From Saccharina japonica (Eukaryota; Sar; Phaeophyceae; Laminariales; Laminariaceae): a stretch of 64,000 bases of DNA. The translations under genes were made by a program, and so were the position numbers. Below, in pieces: positions 11,001 through 19,745 of this stretch. The DNA lies in assembly GCA_008828725.1 (NCBI GenBank), contig MEHQ01000140.1, positions 332,079 to 396,078 on the forward strand, given 5' to 3'. The notes beneath the pieces were generated by a model. It had not been told where the DNA came from. It did no database searches and worked only from the letters and a program-made list of their open reading frames with translations. Within the stretch, counting starts at the first letter, position 1; every line of letters starts with the position of its first letter.

Positions 11001-14000
11001 CTTTTATTTGCAGACAGAGTGGCATATAAACTCCCCGCCCTCGACCTGCTTTTGTACTCAAATATAGGAACTCGTCTTCCTCTAGAACCCCTGGTCGATG
11101 CTGCCTTGGCTCCGTTAGCCCCAGCCTCTCGCCTTACCGGCTATTTCGGAACCATCATCCTGCTGGGGCATCCTGTGTTACCGCGTACGGTTCCTCCGTC
11201 CGGTCGTGCCATTTCGTTGCGTCAAGCAAACGCGTTTTATTATCGCATCGCGTCTCGCGTCGTGTCCGCCCATCTCACGCGGGTAGGCGGCGCAGAGCGA
11301 TCTCCAGGACATGCTCAGGACGGCCGTCGGAGAGGAGCGGCGCATGGTCGCTCGGGCGCTGGGCGCGGTGAAGGGCGACAGCTTTGCCTCAGACCAGGCC
11401 AGGCGGTGAGAAAGCAGGCGGAGTGGGCGTCTCCGTGGGGCCGTGACAACGTGCTCTGGGGTCGTCTCTGACTTATCGCCTGATTTGATTGAGTGCTGGA
11501 CGAAAGCGGGCGTGGCCGCGATTCTAAATCATTAGCATCCTTTTTTTCCCTTTTTTTGAGTGGAGAGGGGGGGGGGGGGTGCGCGGAGGAAGAACGGAGT
11601 AGAGCGTGCTATTTCGGTTTCATACTATATTATTTTGTCAGCAGTCGGATGCTTTTTTTTGTTTTGGCCTTCGTCTTGTCTCTTTGCCGCACAGGTTTTT
11701 ATTTAATCGCGGTTTGCAGCCCGATTTGTTGTATATGTATTGTCGGCGTCACCTCTTTGTACCCGTGAGCGGGTATTGTGTCGAACGACTTTCCCCCCCC
11801 ACGTTGTTGCTTTTTTTGCTACTATTTAATACGAAGTGTAGTTGGCCAGAACAGAAGCTGTCGCTCTTTCTTTAGGTTTTTGCCTGTCGCCATGATTCCA
11901 GGGTAACTTCGTCGTGCATGATGACGCTGACGCAATTCACTCGTACTAGGTATTCGCGCGTGGTTGTTATTGTTTTTTTTTATCAAAAACAAAAACGCCC
12001 ACGCCTACATCGTACTCGTACGAGGCCACCGCTTGTATCATGCTCTTGCGGCAACCGCCGCCGCCACCGCATCCTGACGTATTGTAGTGGTCGACCTTAA
12101 GCGCGCAGTGAGAGGTCAACGCACCGACTTTGCCCGTTTTCCGTGCGCACCCCCAAGACTAACGAGGGTAGCCTGACACCTGACCTTCTACACCTCGGAC
12201 AGATCATACAGATCATACATATCATACAGATCATTCCCACGTGATGATCTAGACCTTTCAGGGCAGATATATCCCTGATCTATATGATCTGTATGATCTG
12301 TATGATATGTATGATCTGTATGATCTGTATGATATGTCTGATATGTATGTTACCATACAGATCCTGCAAAGAACCTCAGAACGGCAGGTTAGGATCTAGA
12401 TGATCTGTAGATGATCTATCTGTAGGTCATCTGTCTGTCGTGTGCAGCCTTCCCCCTGAAGGAGGAGGGGGGTACAAGTAGTTCTAAACGGCAAAACCTC
12501 TGTTGTTGGAGACCCTTGAGCGGTTATGTCCTCGTTTTTGTCTTGGGGCATGCAACGCACCCTAAACAATTGTAGGGCCGTGGGTTGGGTTGACGTCAAG
12601 TCGCCGACTAAATTTAGTTGTTGACTATTAATAGTAGTTGACTGTTCAGGTAGTACAGCTACAGTAGTCGCATACTGTATTTTGCGCGGAGTTCTGCGTC
12701 TTTGTACACACCTGACTGGCATATTTATGGCTCGACGTGTGTTGCAGTTGTTATTATTGATAAGAGGTTCAGTCAAGTTCGTTGGCTTACTTCTCCACCC
12801 AACTACTAACTAGTCGTGAAGCCCAGCCCAGGACACGTGCCTTACCGACAGCCCTACCAATCATACGCTCAGGTTACGCGAGGCCCGCGTGACGGGAGTC
12901 ACGTGCGCATCGGCCACGCTGCCCTTGCTTACCCAACCCCCCCCCCGCGAGGCTGGCATCCGCGGCGCCCGCGGCGGCCGACAGGGTGGGCCGCTCGCGC
13001 GGGCGACAACGGGGGGGCTAGGACGCCTCGGCAGCGGCGGGGCCATGGCTCGGGGGCGAATCGGGGTGGGCGGTAGTGGCAGTGGCAGCGGCAGCGGCAG
13101 CGGCAGCAGCAGCGGTGCGGCGGGGCAAGGCTACGATATCGTGGTTATCGATGAATGCTCGCAGATCGTGGAACCGCTAAGCCTGTTGCCCATCGCCATG
13201 GCGCAGCCTCGGAGGCTTGTGCTCGTTGGCGATCCGATGCAGCTGCCCCCTCCGGTGGCCTACGCTCGGGTGAGTGACGTTTGGCTCGGTTTTCAGGCGC
13301 GACAGTCGAATGCGCGCGAGGGAGAGAGGGAGGGAGGGAGGGAGGGAGGCTTGGAGACACGGTTCGGAGTGACGGAAGTGCCTCGATCAGTTGTATGCGC
13401 GCGCCGGGAGGGAGGCTTGAGGACACAGTTCGGAGAAAATTGAGTGCCTCGGTCGTCCTGAGCACTTGTTTTTACAAGTTATCGGGTTGCCTGCTGTAGC
13501 CCTTCTTGCCGCCGACAGCTCCAACCCTTCGACGCGTCTTTTTTTTTCTTGACTGGACCTGTCTGTTACCCGCACCCCGTCTTTCGAAAGCCTGTCAAAA
13601 ACCATCTAGGCCGCGACACCGGGCTCTGCACGAACCTCATTGACACGCCGCCATGAAGAGGGCGCACTTGTTCTGCAAATGTTAATGGTTGCTGCTATCG
13701 CTTCCTGCTATTACAATCGTTTGCTGCTAAGCGCTTGCTGCTAAGCGTTTGCTGCTAAGCGCTTGCTGCTAACGCTTGCTGCTAAGCGCTTGCCGCTAAC
13801 GCTTGCTGCTAAGCGCTTGCCGCTAACGCTTGCTGCTAACGATTGCTGCTAACGCTTGCCGCTGACACTTGCTGCCAACGCTTTCTGCTAATGCTTGCTA
13901 CTAAAGCTTGCTGAAATCCCTTGCTGCTATTCAACCGCTTCCTACGAACTACTCCCTCCCCCCCCCCCCCCCCCGGCGGCCCGGGCGGCCGTGTCCCCCC

Positions 14001-17000
14001 CCCCCCCCCGGTCGGTCGCGCAGGCGGCTATTGCACCCGCGCCCAAGACGCCGCCGCCGCCGCCCGGCGGTGGTGGTGGTCTCGAAGAGGAAGAAGGCGC
14101 CGGAACTTCCAGCGGCAACGTCAACCGGTAAATCGGGAGGCCAATCGTGAACCGTCTTGCGGCGTGAAACGAATGGATGCCGTCGTGTTTTCTTGTTTTC
14201 GCATTGTCATGTTTCGTGAGTTCGTGTTATCACATTTTCCCGTGTGTTGGTTGCATTCGTTGCGCGGCGTGGTAGACGACCGAGTTCACGGGGTCCCCAC
14301 CCTCGCCCCACGCATTGCGGCCGGTACGACAGCCCCGACGAATGGGCCCGTCGTGTGACGCCGGTGCATGCACAATGATGTCGGGGCCTGTTGCGGCCTT
14401 TCCCCGCCGCCGCTGCGGGTGGGATTCTTCTGCTGCTTCTGCTAACAGCAATTTTTTTGTGTTCCATCTTGATGGATGGGTATGATGGATATGGATGCGA
14501 GGTGATGGTATGAGGTATGGAAAATCTGGAAACGGCAAAACGAAAAACAGGACTGGATGGCCTAACTATTCTCACCATCGACGCGTGCTAAGCTCACGGT
14601 GGAAAAGGCCGTATCATGGTACGTAGTTCTCTGTAAGCTAAGCTCCGTGCTTCATGCGGGTAACTATTACCTGGGACCATACGTAGTGAATAGGACTAAA
14701 TACTGTTAGTAAAAATACGTATATAAGTATACAGGTTTTTGTGTGTACCTTGGGTCCTATTTACTATGGTCCCCTGTAGTTGTGTTTGTAACCGCCCGTC
14801 GGAAAAAGAGACGGCAGCTCCAGAAAGGGCATGGCAGCTTCCCTGTCGCTTGGTTCCGCACGATAAGCTCAGCTCTACCGCAGTTCGCCAAACCCTTTTG
14901 TCGCGAGAAGCCACCATGAATCGATGCAGCAGAAACCCGAGGTTTTCCATCCCCCCCTTTTGGAGGTATGTATGACTATAACCTATCGACGAATTATATT
15001 AAAAAACAGTCCTTGTTCTACTCGTACGCAAAACGTTTAAGTTGTCGGTACGCACTCTACTCCCACCCACTCACCCACCCACCCCCCCACCCACCCGACC
15101 GACAGGTGGCTGGAGAAGGCTAACGCTCGGCGGGGGTCCGGGGATACCCTGGAGAAGACCCTCTTCGTGCGCCTCGCCGCGCTGGGCGTGGCGCCTCTTC
15201 TCCTCCGGCGGCAGTACCGCTGCCACCCACGCCTGTCAGGGCTCGCCAGCCGTCTTTTTTATCAGGGCAGGTGAGCGAGGCGAGATGTGCACACGCACCG
15301 GCACCCACACACTCACACACGCGTGCTTGTGGTTCCACTTTGAGGAGGAAATTGTGTTTCTTGGCTGGGGGCTGTGCGGGTGGGCGTTATTCGTTAGAAT
15401 TTTTTGTGGGTTCACACATTAACGCGCTGAGTTCTTCGCCCCTCCCTCCCTCCACCCTCCCCCGTCTCGATTTGGATGCGTGATCAATGATCAAATTACT
15501 AAGGCAACAACAAAACAAGTACGCCCCCCCGCCCCCCCCCCCCCCCGTCTATGGTCATACGACTACGGCCATGCATGACATGAAGTACCCCCTCCCCCCC
15601 CCGCCCACGCGCCGCGCGACGGTTCCTTCCGGGCGTTTTTCTGGTTTCGATTTTTTACGACGCAGGTTAACTGACGGCGTGGCTTCCGCCAACCGACAGG
15701 CGCTTGTTCCCGGCCTTGCTCCGCTGACGCTCGTGGACGCCGCCGGCAGGGGCGCCGAGAGCACGGCCATGGGCGGCAGCGTTCGCAACCTCTTTGAGGC
15801 ACAAACGGTGGCGGCTCTGGTGGCCTCGCTGTTGGGCGCACGAGGCAATGTCGGAGACACCCGTGGCGGGGGTGGCAGTGGCGATGGCGTTGGCAGTGGC
15901 GGTGGCGGCGGCTTGGCAGCGGCAAGCATCGGCGTCATTTGCCTCTGTGCGTCGGACACGAGTCAGTCGCTTTGGCGTAGTTTTATTTCCGTACGGCTGT
16001 TTTTTTTGCTGCGTTGTTTTTATTTCGTCCTGCAGGGCAGGGAACAGGGGATGGGGGGAGGGGAGGGGCGGGTGACATGATCACTTGTGGCCTCGTGTCG
16101 TAACGACCTTTAGAATAGTTGACGAATGGAAGGAGGGGCAGGCGGAGATTCCGCGTGATGCTGTCATATTGGCCGTTCTGCCGCGAGTACATACCATGCC
16201 GAAACGGTCGCGCTTCCGATGTGTGGTCCGTTTTCATACAGATAAGGCGCAGCTGCTGGAGGTCCGTCGGCAGCTGGAGGCCGCATCGCGCCCTCCGCCG
16301 CCCGCATCGAGCAGGCCTGGCGCTGGCGTCGCTTTGCCGGCAGAAGGAGCGGACGGGGATCGGGACACTGCTCTTTCTTCTTCTTGCCCTCGCGACGTTC
16401 AGGTGGATAGGGGCGACACGTTGACAACTATTCCAATGCAACACTATTTGTGTTTTAGTACTTGTCCTACAGAAAAGGTCTTGTATTGTTATACTAGAAG
16501 TGGTCCCGTGGCGGGCGGACCGAGTCGACGAGAGGTTTGTGTGCCTTTGACGTAGCGACTACGATACTCTTTGCTTGGTTTCGCTCGTGCCGCTTCACAG
16601 CCTTCGATTCAATCCGATGATCCTGCATGATCCTTGTGTGGGGAAGCCGTTTTTTTTTCTCGGGACGTTCCGCCTAATCGTCGCGAGTGATTTGCTGTTG
16701 AAATACTGCTATAGTAACTACTGTGTCTCTTCGGGCGAGCTCACAGCCAAGCGGTCGGTGCGGCGGCGTCTCGCGAGTTTCACAGATGACCCACGCGGGT
16801 ATATTGCCTTTGTTCAAGTCTCCGAAGGCTTGTGTATTACGCCTGGATGAGACACAGAATATCCCCTCTCAGGTCTGTCTATTAAGCATCCTTGGTGTTG
16901 CTCACTTTCTCGTAGAATCAAGCGTAAAAGAGAAGCAGCTTTTACTATTTCCCAGAGCCAGATGATATCTGGCCCAGAAGGGTCTCATTGTCCTTCCGTT

Positions 17001-18049
17001 CCTGTAATTACCCCGAAGTCGAATGCCAGTCCAAGAAATACGAAAACGGACCAATCACCTATTCGTATTGAGTTAATTACCGGCCTTCCAAGCCCATACT
17101 CTTCCACTTGACTCTGTGCAACCCTACGTGTGTACGAGTATCGCGATCATTCGCTTGTCATACGAGAGTATCACTTGATGTGTCTGTACCGTGCGCCGCG
17201 CTCGAAACCAAAACATCGGAAAAGCAGGTTTGTACGGTGGATGCCTTCCAGGGGGCGGAAAAGGACGTCGTCATCGTCGCTTCCACACGCACGGAACGGC
17301 TGGGGTTCATCGTCAGGTAATGCCGCGACGATCAAAACCTTCGCCGCCTATCTGAAGAAGTAGAACCCTTATGCAGCACCTACCAACAACAGGTAGGTAA
17401 AACTATAAACCGCCGCGGTATACATGAAAAATAACTACTGTCAGGTTACCGTGCGTGGCTTGTGTGTGCCAGGTACACACTAGTGTGTGACTCGGACTCT
17501 CCACAAGCAACACCACCCTATCATGCTACCCCCCCCCCTTCCCCCTCCACGATGCCTACCTGAGGCTAACCCCCACGCCCACTTCTACCCCCACCCGCAC
17601 ACTAACCCTCTTCCCACACTGCAAAAAAATACCGTCACCAAAATCGTGGTTGCGGTTCTAAAGGGGGCTGACCTTCCGCCCCCACCTCCTCCCCCACCCC
17701 CCCGTCCGCTTGACCCTGTCCGGCGAAAAAATTCCACAGCCCGCAAAGGCTGTGCGTGGCCCTGACGCGCGCCCGGCACCACCTGCTGGTTGTCGGGGAG
17801 AAGCGAGTGCTTCTGACCAACCCCCTGTGGAAGGAGGTGGTGAACACCTGCAGTGTTGTCACCGGGCCCGGCCAGATTTTCGGCGGAGGCGTCGGCGTCG
17901 GCGTCGGCGGCGGCAGCGGTGGCAGCGGTGACGGCGGCGGCGGCGGCGGTAGCGGCGGCGGTAGCGGTGGTAGCGGCAGCGGCTGTCATCACCCACCTCC
18001 TTCTTCTCCTTTGCCGTCTTCTTCGAAACAGGAGCCGCGGCCGCCTTAA
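1865..18049 (+). CDS. ZGRF1-type superfamily 1 (UPF1-like) helicase, spliced gene of at least 16 exons
   Basis: Exons: 1865-2025, 2431-2584, 3899-3983, 4943-5105, 6717-7042, 8215-8237, 9412-9548, 10231-10354, 11296-11405, 12873-13269, 14024-14127, 15106-15270, 15666-15961, 16242-16402, 17228-17316, 17740-18049. All junctions are GT-AG and the sum is 2805 nt, an unbroken frame of 934 residues plus TAA. Motifs by approximate residue: LNQDQ 229, Walker A GVFGAGKS 294, TNVAVDR 343, DECSQ 521, GDPMQLPP 547, QYRCHP 631, VDAFQGAEK 806, VALTRARHHLLVVG 838. The GVFGAGKS Walker A and the order of flanking blocks are those of ZGRF1, a DNA helicase that in humans supports RAD51-dependent repair of replication-blocking lesions. 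By inference this is its algal homolog, acting on nuclear DNA. The tail after residue 870 is Gly/Ser-rich. The GRF zinc finger of human ZGRF1 is not visible, and the true N-terminus lies upstream. Function in this alga is untested. Confidence 0.88.
2431..2584 (+). CDS. Helicase exon 2 of the model
   Basis: The acceptor CACGTTCCAG joins AG|G to give CRSFWHGVSSQGMLYV. The exon ends HAIRCFNAQ|GTAACG. The phase agrees with both neighbours. This is the F-x-HG...AI-x-x-x-NA block seen before the Q-motif in this family. Confidence 0.8.
3641..3777 (+). repeat. (CCTT)n / CCCTCC pyrimidine microsatellite
   Basis: About 135 nt are almost purely C and T, built from CCTT units with CCCTCC variants. It lies in the intron before the exon at 3899 and generates long spurious ORFs rich in KEGRKE or PSFLPS. 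Confidence 0.9.
3899..3983 (+). CDS. Helicase exon 3 of the model (85 nt)
   Basis: It follows TTCTTCTTCGAAAG and ends at CCAT|GTGAGT. Joined to its neighbours it reads FNAQ-TDLSALDLLRAG, which continues the preceding block as in family members. Its length (1 mod 3) is what the flanking exons require. Confidence 0.68.
4749..4880 (+). repeat. (ACC)n, (CAA)n and (GAC)n trinucleotide tracts
   Basis: Successive CACCAA, ACAACA and GACGAC runs lie upstream of the exon at 4943. The region from about 4720 to 4941 contains no AG dinucleotide, in line with an AG-exclusion zone before the acceptor. Confidence 0.8.
4943..5105 (+). CDS. Helicase exon 4 of the model
   Basis: The acceptor is CATCCACCAAAG and the donor is GACAG|GTTAAG. 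It encodes NARGLLGSVPVLPYLLSG and then a basic linker. The LP-x-YLL block and the phases on both sides fit the helicase model. The start is less certain than the end because the acceptor is weak. Confidence 0.65.
5117..5240 (+). repeat. Poly(G)-anchored repeat A, copy A1
   Basis: A GGGGGGCGTACTCATTT start is followed by TTGCTTGCCTTAGTCATTTG, then ACCATTGACCACGCATCCC and GACGGAGCACC. It begins only 12 nt after the donor of the exon ending at 5105. The tail AATAGAGACACCTC is shared with copy A6. Confidence 0.85.
5245..5305 (+). repeat. Poly(G)-anchored repeat A, copy A2 (truncated)
   Basis: GGGGGCGTACTCATTTGTTG and TTAGTCATTTGACC are shared with A1. The copy runs into another G-rich tract at about 5297. 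Confidence 0.8.
5306..5876 (+). mobile_element. Full-length non-autonomous element with a B-type end (copy 1)
   Basis: It starts as repeat B (GTGTACTTCATG, TATGACCATAGACC, CCGGGACGGAGC, ACCAGGCAAGCATTGCTTG). It continues through a unique body containing GACTTGCATATGGACGACAG and ends in CTATAAATATATACAATATT next to a G run. An inverted homolog lies at 7437-7915. The body encodes the peptide EADLHMDDSFN in both copies, but no known protein is recognisable. Confidence 0.72.
5865..5945 (+). repeat. Poly(G)-anchored repeat A, copy A3 (diverged)
   Basis: GGGGGGGGGCCGTATCAATATTGTTGCTTGC is followed by TTGACCATTGACAC and CGCATCCCTTTGAGACGG, and a second G run follows. It abuts the right end of the 5306-5876 element. 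Confidence 0.75.
6309..6572 (+). mobile_element. MITE family M, copy 1
   Basis: The ends are GCTACAATAGAGGTGCGCC and, inverted, GCTACGATAGTAGAGG. Internal blocks TTTTGGAGGAAAACAAAA and CAGCCAAAAAAAGG are shared with the copy at 9751-10030. It lies in the intron before the Walker A exon. Confidence 0.7.
6717..7042 (+). CDS. Helicase exon 5 of the model (Q-motif and start of Walker A)
   Basis: The acceptor is GTCCGGTGACAG, with a second possible one at GTTAACAG 30 nt further on in the same phase. It encodes FDLCLTRDERDAVV, FSLNQDQARLLW and, after an acidic Gly-rich insert, PVVLVHGVFG, where it is cut by a GTGAGT donor after the first base of the last Gly codon. Confidence 0.85.
7437..7915 (-). 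mobile_element. Full-length non-autonomous element with a B-type end (copy 2, inverted)
   Basis: Read on the minus strand it starts with repeat B (CCGGGACGGAGCGCGTTGGG, ACCAACCAGGCAGACATTGC). It continues through the same body as 5306-5876, including GACTTGCATATGGACGACAG and the A-rich AAAAAAAATAACAAAAAAAA, and ends in TATAAATATAATATATTTC. The two copies diverge by indels but are clearly homologous. Confidence 0.72.
8215..8237 (+). CDS. Helicase micro-exon of 23 nt (AGKSLSL)
   Basis: It is preceded by GGCGATCGAAG and followed by CTCTG|GTGAGC. With the last base of the previous exon it completes G-AGKS-LSL, the catalytic Lys/Ser half of Walker A, and it ends in phase 0 as the next exon needs. 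Extending through the donor gives a peptide unlike the family, so the short form is preferred. Confidence 0.75.
8448..8530 (+). repeat. 9-bp minisatellite (CGCTGCTAT)n
   Basis: About seven tandem CGCTGCTAT units are followed by GCTGCTGCTG. It lies inside a helicase intron and explains the long reading frames through this region. Confidence 0.9.
9412..9548 (+). CDS. Helicase exon 7 of the model (motif Ia)
   Basis: The acceptor is GGGTACCGAAG and the donor is GACCG|GTGAGA. It encodes VALCVMIDSIA, a basic linker and VRVLLAAGTNVAVDR, the motif Ia region that contacts nucleic acid in SF1B helicases. Confidence 0.85.
9751..10030 (+). mobile_element. MITE family M, copy 2
   Basis: The ends CGCGTGCTACGGTAG and, inverted, CGCGTGCCACGATAGAG frame the M-family body (CTGAGGGTGGGTCACTTG, TTTTGGAGGAAAGCAAAA, CAGCCAAAAAAAAG). 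It lies in the intron after motif Ia. Confidence 0.68.
10231..10354 (+). CDS. Helicase exon 8 of the model
   Basis: Acceptor GGAGGGAGCAG, donor AAGCAG|GTGCGC. It encodes RVLTGLVGAGFDDIARVGS, the GF-x-x-x-x-RVGS block that follows motif Ia in ZGRF1-type helicases. Phases fit on both sides. Confidence 0.85.
11296..11405 (+). CDS. Helicase exon 9 of the model
   Basis: It encodes SDLQDMLRTAVGEERRMVAR and then ALGAVKGDSFASDQAR, with donor AGGCG|GTGAGA. Two in-phase acceptors are possible, GGCGCAG (start 11296) and GGGTAG (start 11287), which differ by three residues. Confidence 0.8.
12195..12430 (+). repeat. TGATCTGTA tandem array with an inverted half
   Basis: The left half has repeated ACAGATCATAC units and the right half TGATCTGTATGATATG units, joined by GATCTAGACCTTTCAGGGC. 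A related array occurs at 57855-58110. Confidence 0.8.
12873..13269 (+). CDS. Helicase exon 10 of the model (motifs II and III)
   Basis: Acceptor CATACGCTCAG, donor GCTCGG|GTGAGT. It begins LREARVTGVTCASATLPLL and then carries an insertion of about 60 Gly/Arg/Ser-rich residues, including a (GS)n run. Next come YDIVVIDECSQIVEPLSLLP with the Walker B acid pair, and LVLVGDPMQLPPPV. The insertion is absent from typical family members. Confidence 0.9.
13690..13925 (+). repeat. Minisatellite of about 15 bp (GCTTGCTGCTAAGC)n
   Basis: More than a dozen imperfect units of GCTTGCTGCTAAC or GCTTGCCGCTAAC follow one another in the intron after the DECSQ exon. Confidence 0.9.
14024..14127 (+). CDS. Helicase exon 11 of the model (low-complexity linker)
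   Basis: The acceptor follows two poly(C) runs and GGTCGGTCGCGCAG. The donor is AACCG|GTAAAT. It encodes a Pro/Gly-rich then acidic linker (PAPKTPPPPPGGGGG, LEEEEGAGTSSG). It is included because its phases are required to join its neighbours. The sequence itself is uninformative. Confidence 0.6.
14672..14774 (+). mobile_element. MITE family S, copy 1
   Basis: The termini GGGACCATACGTAGTGAATAG and, inverted, GGGACCATAGTAAATAGGAC form imperfect TIRs around an AT-rich core of about 60 bp. Copies recur at 30697-30808, 43924-44021 and 51249-51346. Confidence 0.75.
15106..15270 (+). CDS. Helicase exon 12 of the model (QYRCHP motif)
   Basis: A CCCACC-rich tract and ACCGACAG precede it, and the donor is GGCAG|GTGAGC. 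It encodes LFVRLAALGVAPLLLRRQYR and then CHPRLSGLASRLFYQGR, the SF1 motif with the nucleotide-contacting Arg. Confidence 0.9.
15481..15605 (-). repeat. Adjacent A and B repeats (copies A9 and B9), inverted
   Basis: ATCAAATTACTAAGGCAA...AAGTACG is followed by a C run (A type). Then GTCTATGGTCATACGACTAC, GGCCATGCATGACATG and AAGTACC with another C run follow (B type). They lie 60-185 bp before the acceptor at 15665. Confidence 0.75.
15666..15961 (+). CDS. Helicase exon 13 of the model
   Basis: The acceptor TTTTTTACGACGCAG completes R-LTDGVASANRQ. The exon then reads GLAPLTLVDAAGRG, NLFEAQTVAALVASLLGARG, a Gly-rich insertion and SIGVICLCASD. The donor is A|GTCAGT, chosen because it gives the phase required by the next exon. 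Confidence 0.85.
16242..16402 (+). CDS. Helicase exon 14 of the model
   Basis: Acceptor TTTTCATACAG, donor GTTCAG|GTGGAT. It encodes KAQLLEVRRQLEAA, a Pro/Gly-rich segment and RDVQ, which splices in frame onto VCTVDAFQG. Confidence 0.85.
17228..17316 (+). CDS. Helicase exon 15 of the model (motif V)
   Basis: It encodes VCTVDAFQGAEKDVVIVAST and then RTERLGFIV, motif V of UPF1-like helicases. The donor is GTCAG|GTAATG. Confidence 0.92.
17740..18049 (+). CDS. Helicase last exon (motif VI and Gly/Ser tail)
   Basis: The acceptor AATTCCACAG gives GFIV-S-PQRLCVALTRAR, then HHLLVVGEKRVLLTNPLWKE, which is motif VI with the arginine finger. A (G/S)-rich low-complexity tail of about 60 residues ends in SSSKQEPRPP and a TAA stop. 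Confidence 0.92.
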
Positions 18050-18439
18050 CTCTTTTTACGACTGCAAAAACTATCCCACACTATTTTCAAGTGGTCTCCT
18101 CCCAAAAATTGGTTGCGGTTATTATAGGTTGCAGTTATCAAGGGGTTTTACAAGAGGAAGGCGTATGCCACGATGAATCGTGCATCGAGGCTAACGAAGA
18201 GAGGCGCACCGTGGCTTGAGGCTGGAGGGTCACATTTTGGGGCGGAAGAGGAGGTACATCAACCGCAGTGCTGCGTTGAGATTGAAGATACGTGCATCTT
18301 GAGACTGAAGAGTCGTGCGCTGCTGTTGCTGCTGCTGTTGCTGCTGCTGCTGTGGCGCTGTCGACAGGAAACGGTGTAACGGGCGAGCGCATTATGTAGA
18401 ATATGTAGCCATGTAGCCCCCCCGAACACCTCACGCCGC

Positions 18440-18635
18440 TTCGTGCTAGCAATGTCTGCTTGGTGGGTGAAAACCCGACATGCTCCGTCCCGGCATTGTA
18501 CGTAGCGATTCGAGGGTCTATGGTCATACGACCACGGCCATGCATGAATATCGAGCACCCCGTCTCGAAAGTGATGCGTGGTGGGTGGTCTTCTGACTAA
18601 GGCAAGCAACAAATGAGTACGCCCCCCCCCCCCCC
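18440..18635 (-). repeat. Adjacent B and A repeats (copies B6 and A10), inverted
   Basis: GCTAGCAATGTCTGCTTGG, TGCTCCGTCCCGGCATTGTA and GGTCATACGACCACGGCC are B-type. CCCGTCTCGAAAG and AAGGCAAGCAACAAATGAG with TACGCCCCCC are A-type, ending in a C run. Confidence 0.82.
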
Positions 18636-18887
18636 TTCGGTAGTGGCGTGATGGTTTAGCACGATCGAGTTATATCAATCAACTATGAGGGGCCAACGGT
18701 TGGTTGTTTTCTGAGCGCGTCGCCCGCTGGGCATACAAGCCGCGGCGGCTAAACATGTATCACCAGGCTCGTAGCAGGTAGTTATGTCGCATTGGGGACC
18801 TGTTCGTTTTTTTTTTGGCGGGTTCGTAAATTGAGAAGCATGGCTATAAAACTCGTCGGGTTCTCCCCTCCGAAGCGTGACCACTGG

Positions 18888-18960
18888 GGGCGTACTCATT
18901 TGTTGCTTGCCTTGGTCATTTGACCATTGACTACGCATCCCTTTCGAGACGGAGCACTTG
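18888..18960 (+). repeat. Poly(G)-anchored repeat A, copy A4
   Basis: GGGGGCGTACTCATTTG, TTGCTTGCCTTGGTCATTTG, CGCATCCCTTTCGAGACGG and AGCAC follow in the standard order. Confidence 0.85.
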
Positions 18961-19632
18961 GTGGATACAACGTACATGCACACCAACAAGTATGAACCAA
19001 TGCGTCAATCACTCTGGGAGTTACAGGACATGTATTTTATGTGTGTGCAGGCCTACCTTATACCAAAACCTTTTCATCAGGGAACGGAGAGTCTTGATTG
19101 AGCCTTGCGAGAGGCCGGCCAGACAATGGTTAGGGGTCAGCCATCATCCATCTTCGCCAACCAGCACACCATGTAGCACTCCAGATAAAACGCAACAGCA
19201 ATGCCACCCTTCGGACCTGCGGTTAACTGCTGTAGTGGTTGGCTGCAGAACGAACACTGTAGTGGTGTTGTGCTTTCAACGTTCGCTCGCAAGAAAAACA
19301 CCACCACCGCCAACGAGGGGACGCACAACTGAATAGGTATAGGGAAGAATCCAGGGTCAGCGGAAAATCCACACCACAGAGAAGATAGCCCCAGAGGGCT
19401 GTGTTCCTTTTCCTCCGCCTACAGAGCACCTTCGAATGGTCCTCTCGCCTCACAGGCGCTTCTTGTCGAGCGACCACGTACCCCTCTGTTGCGCCTATCT
19501 GGCGTGATCAGCTTTTTGATTGGTTGACTGCTGTATCTCACATGATCCCGTCGCCCTATTCCAGCCCCAATACATATGCACGAAAAGGCACGCAGAGCTT
19601 TCCAAGTACTTAAGGAAAAGCCAAACAAACAC

Positions 19633-19745
19633 GTGGGGCGGCGGGGGGGAGGTGTACTCATGCCACGCATGGTCGTAGTCGTATGACCATAGACTCCCTA
19701 CAATGCCGGCACAGAGCACGTCCGGTTTTCACCGATCAGGCAGGG
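19633..19745 (+). repeat. Poly(G)-anchored repeat B, copy B2
   Basis: GGGGGGGAGGTGTACTCATG, GTCGTAGTCGTATGACCATA, CCTACAATGCCGGCACAGAG and GTTTTCACCGATCAGGCAG are present. G runs flank both ends. Confidence 0.82.
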
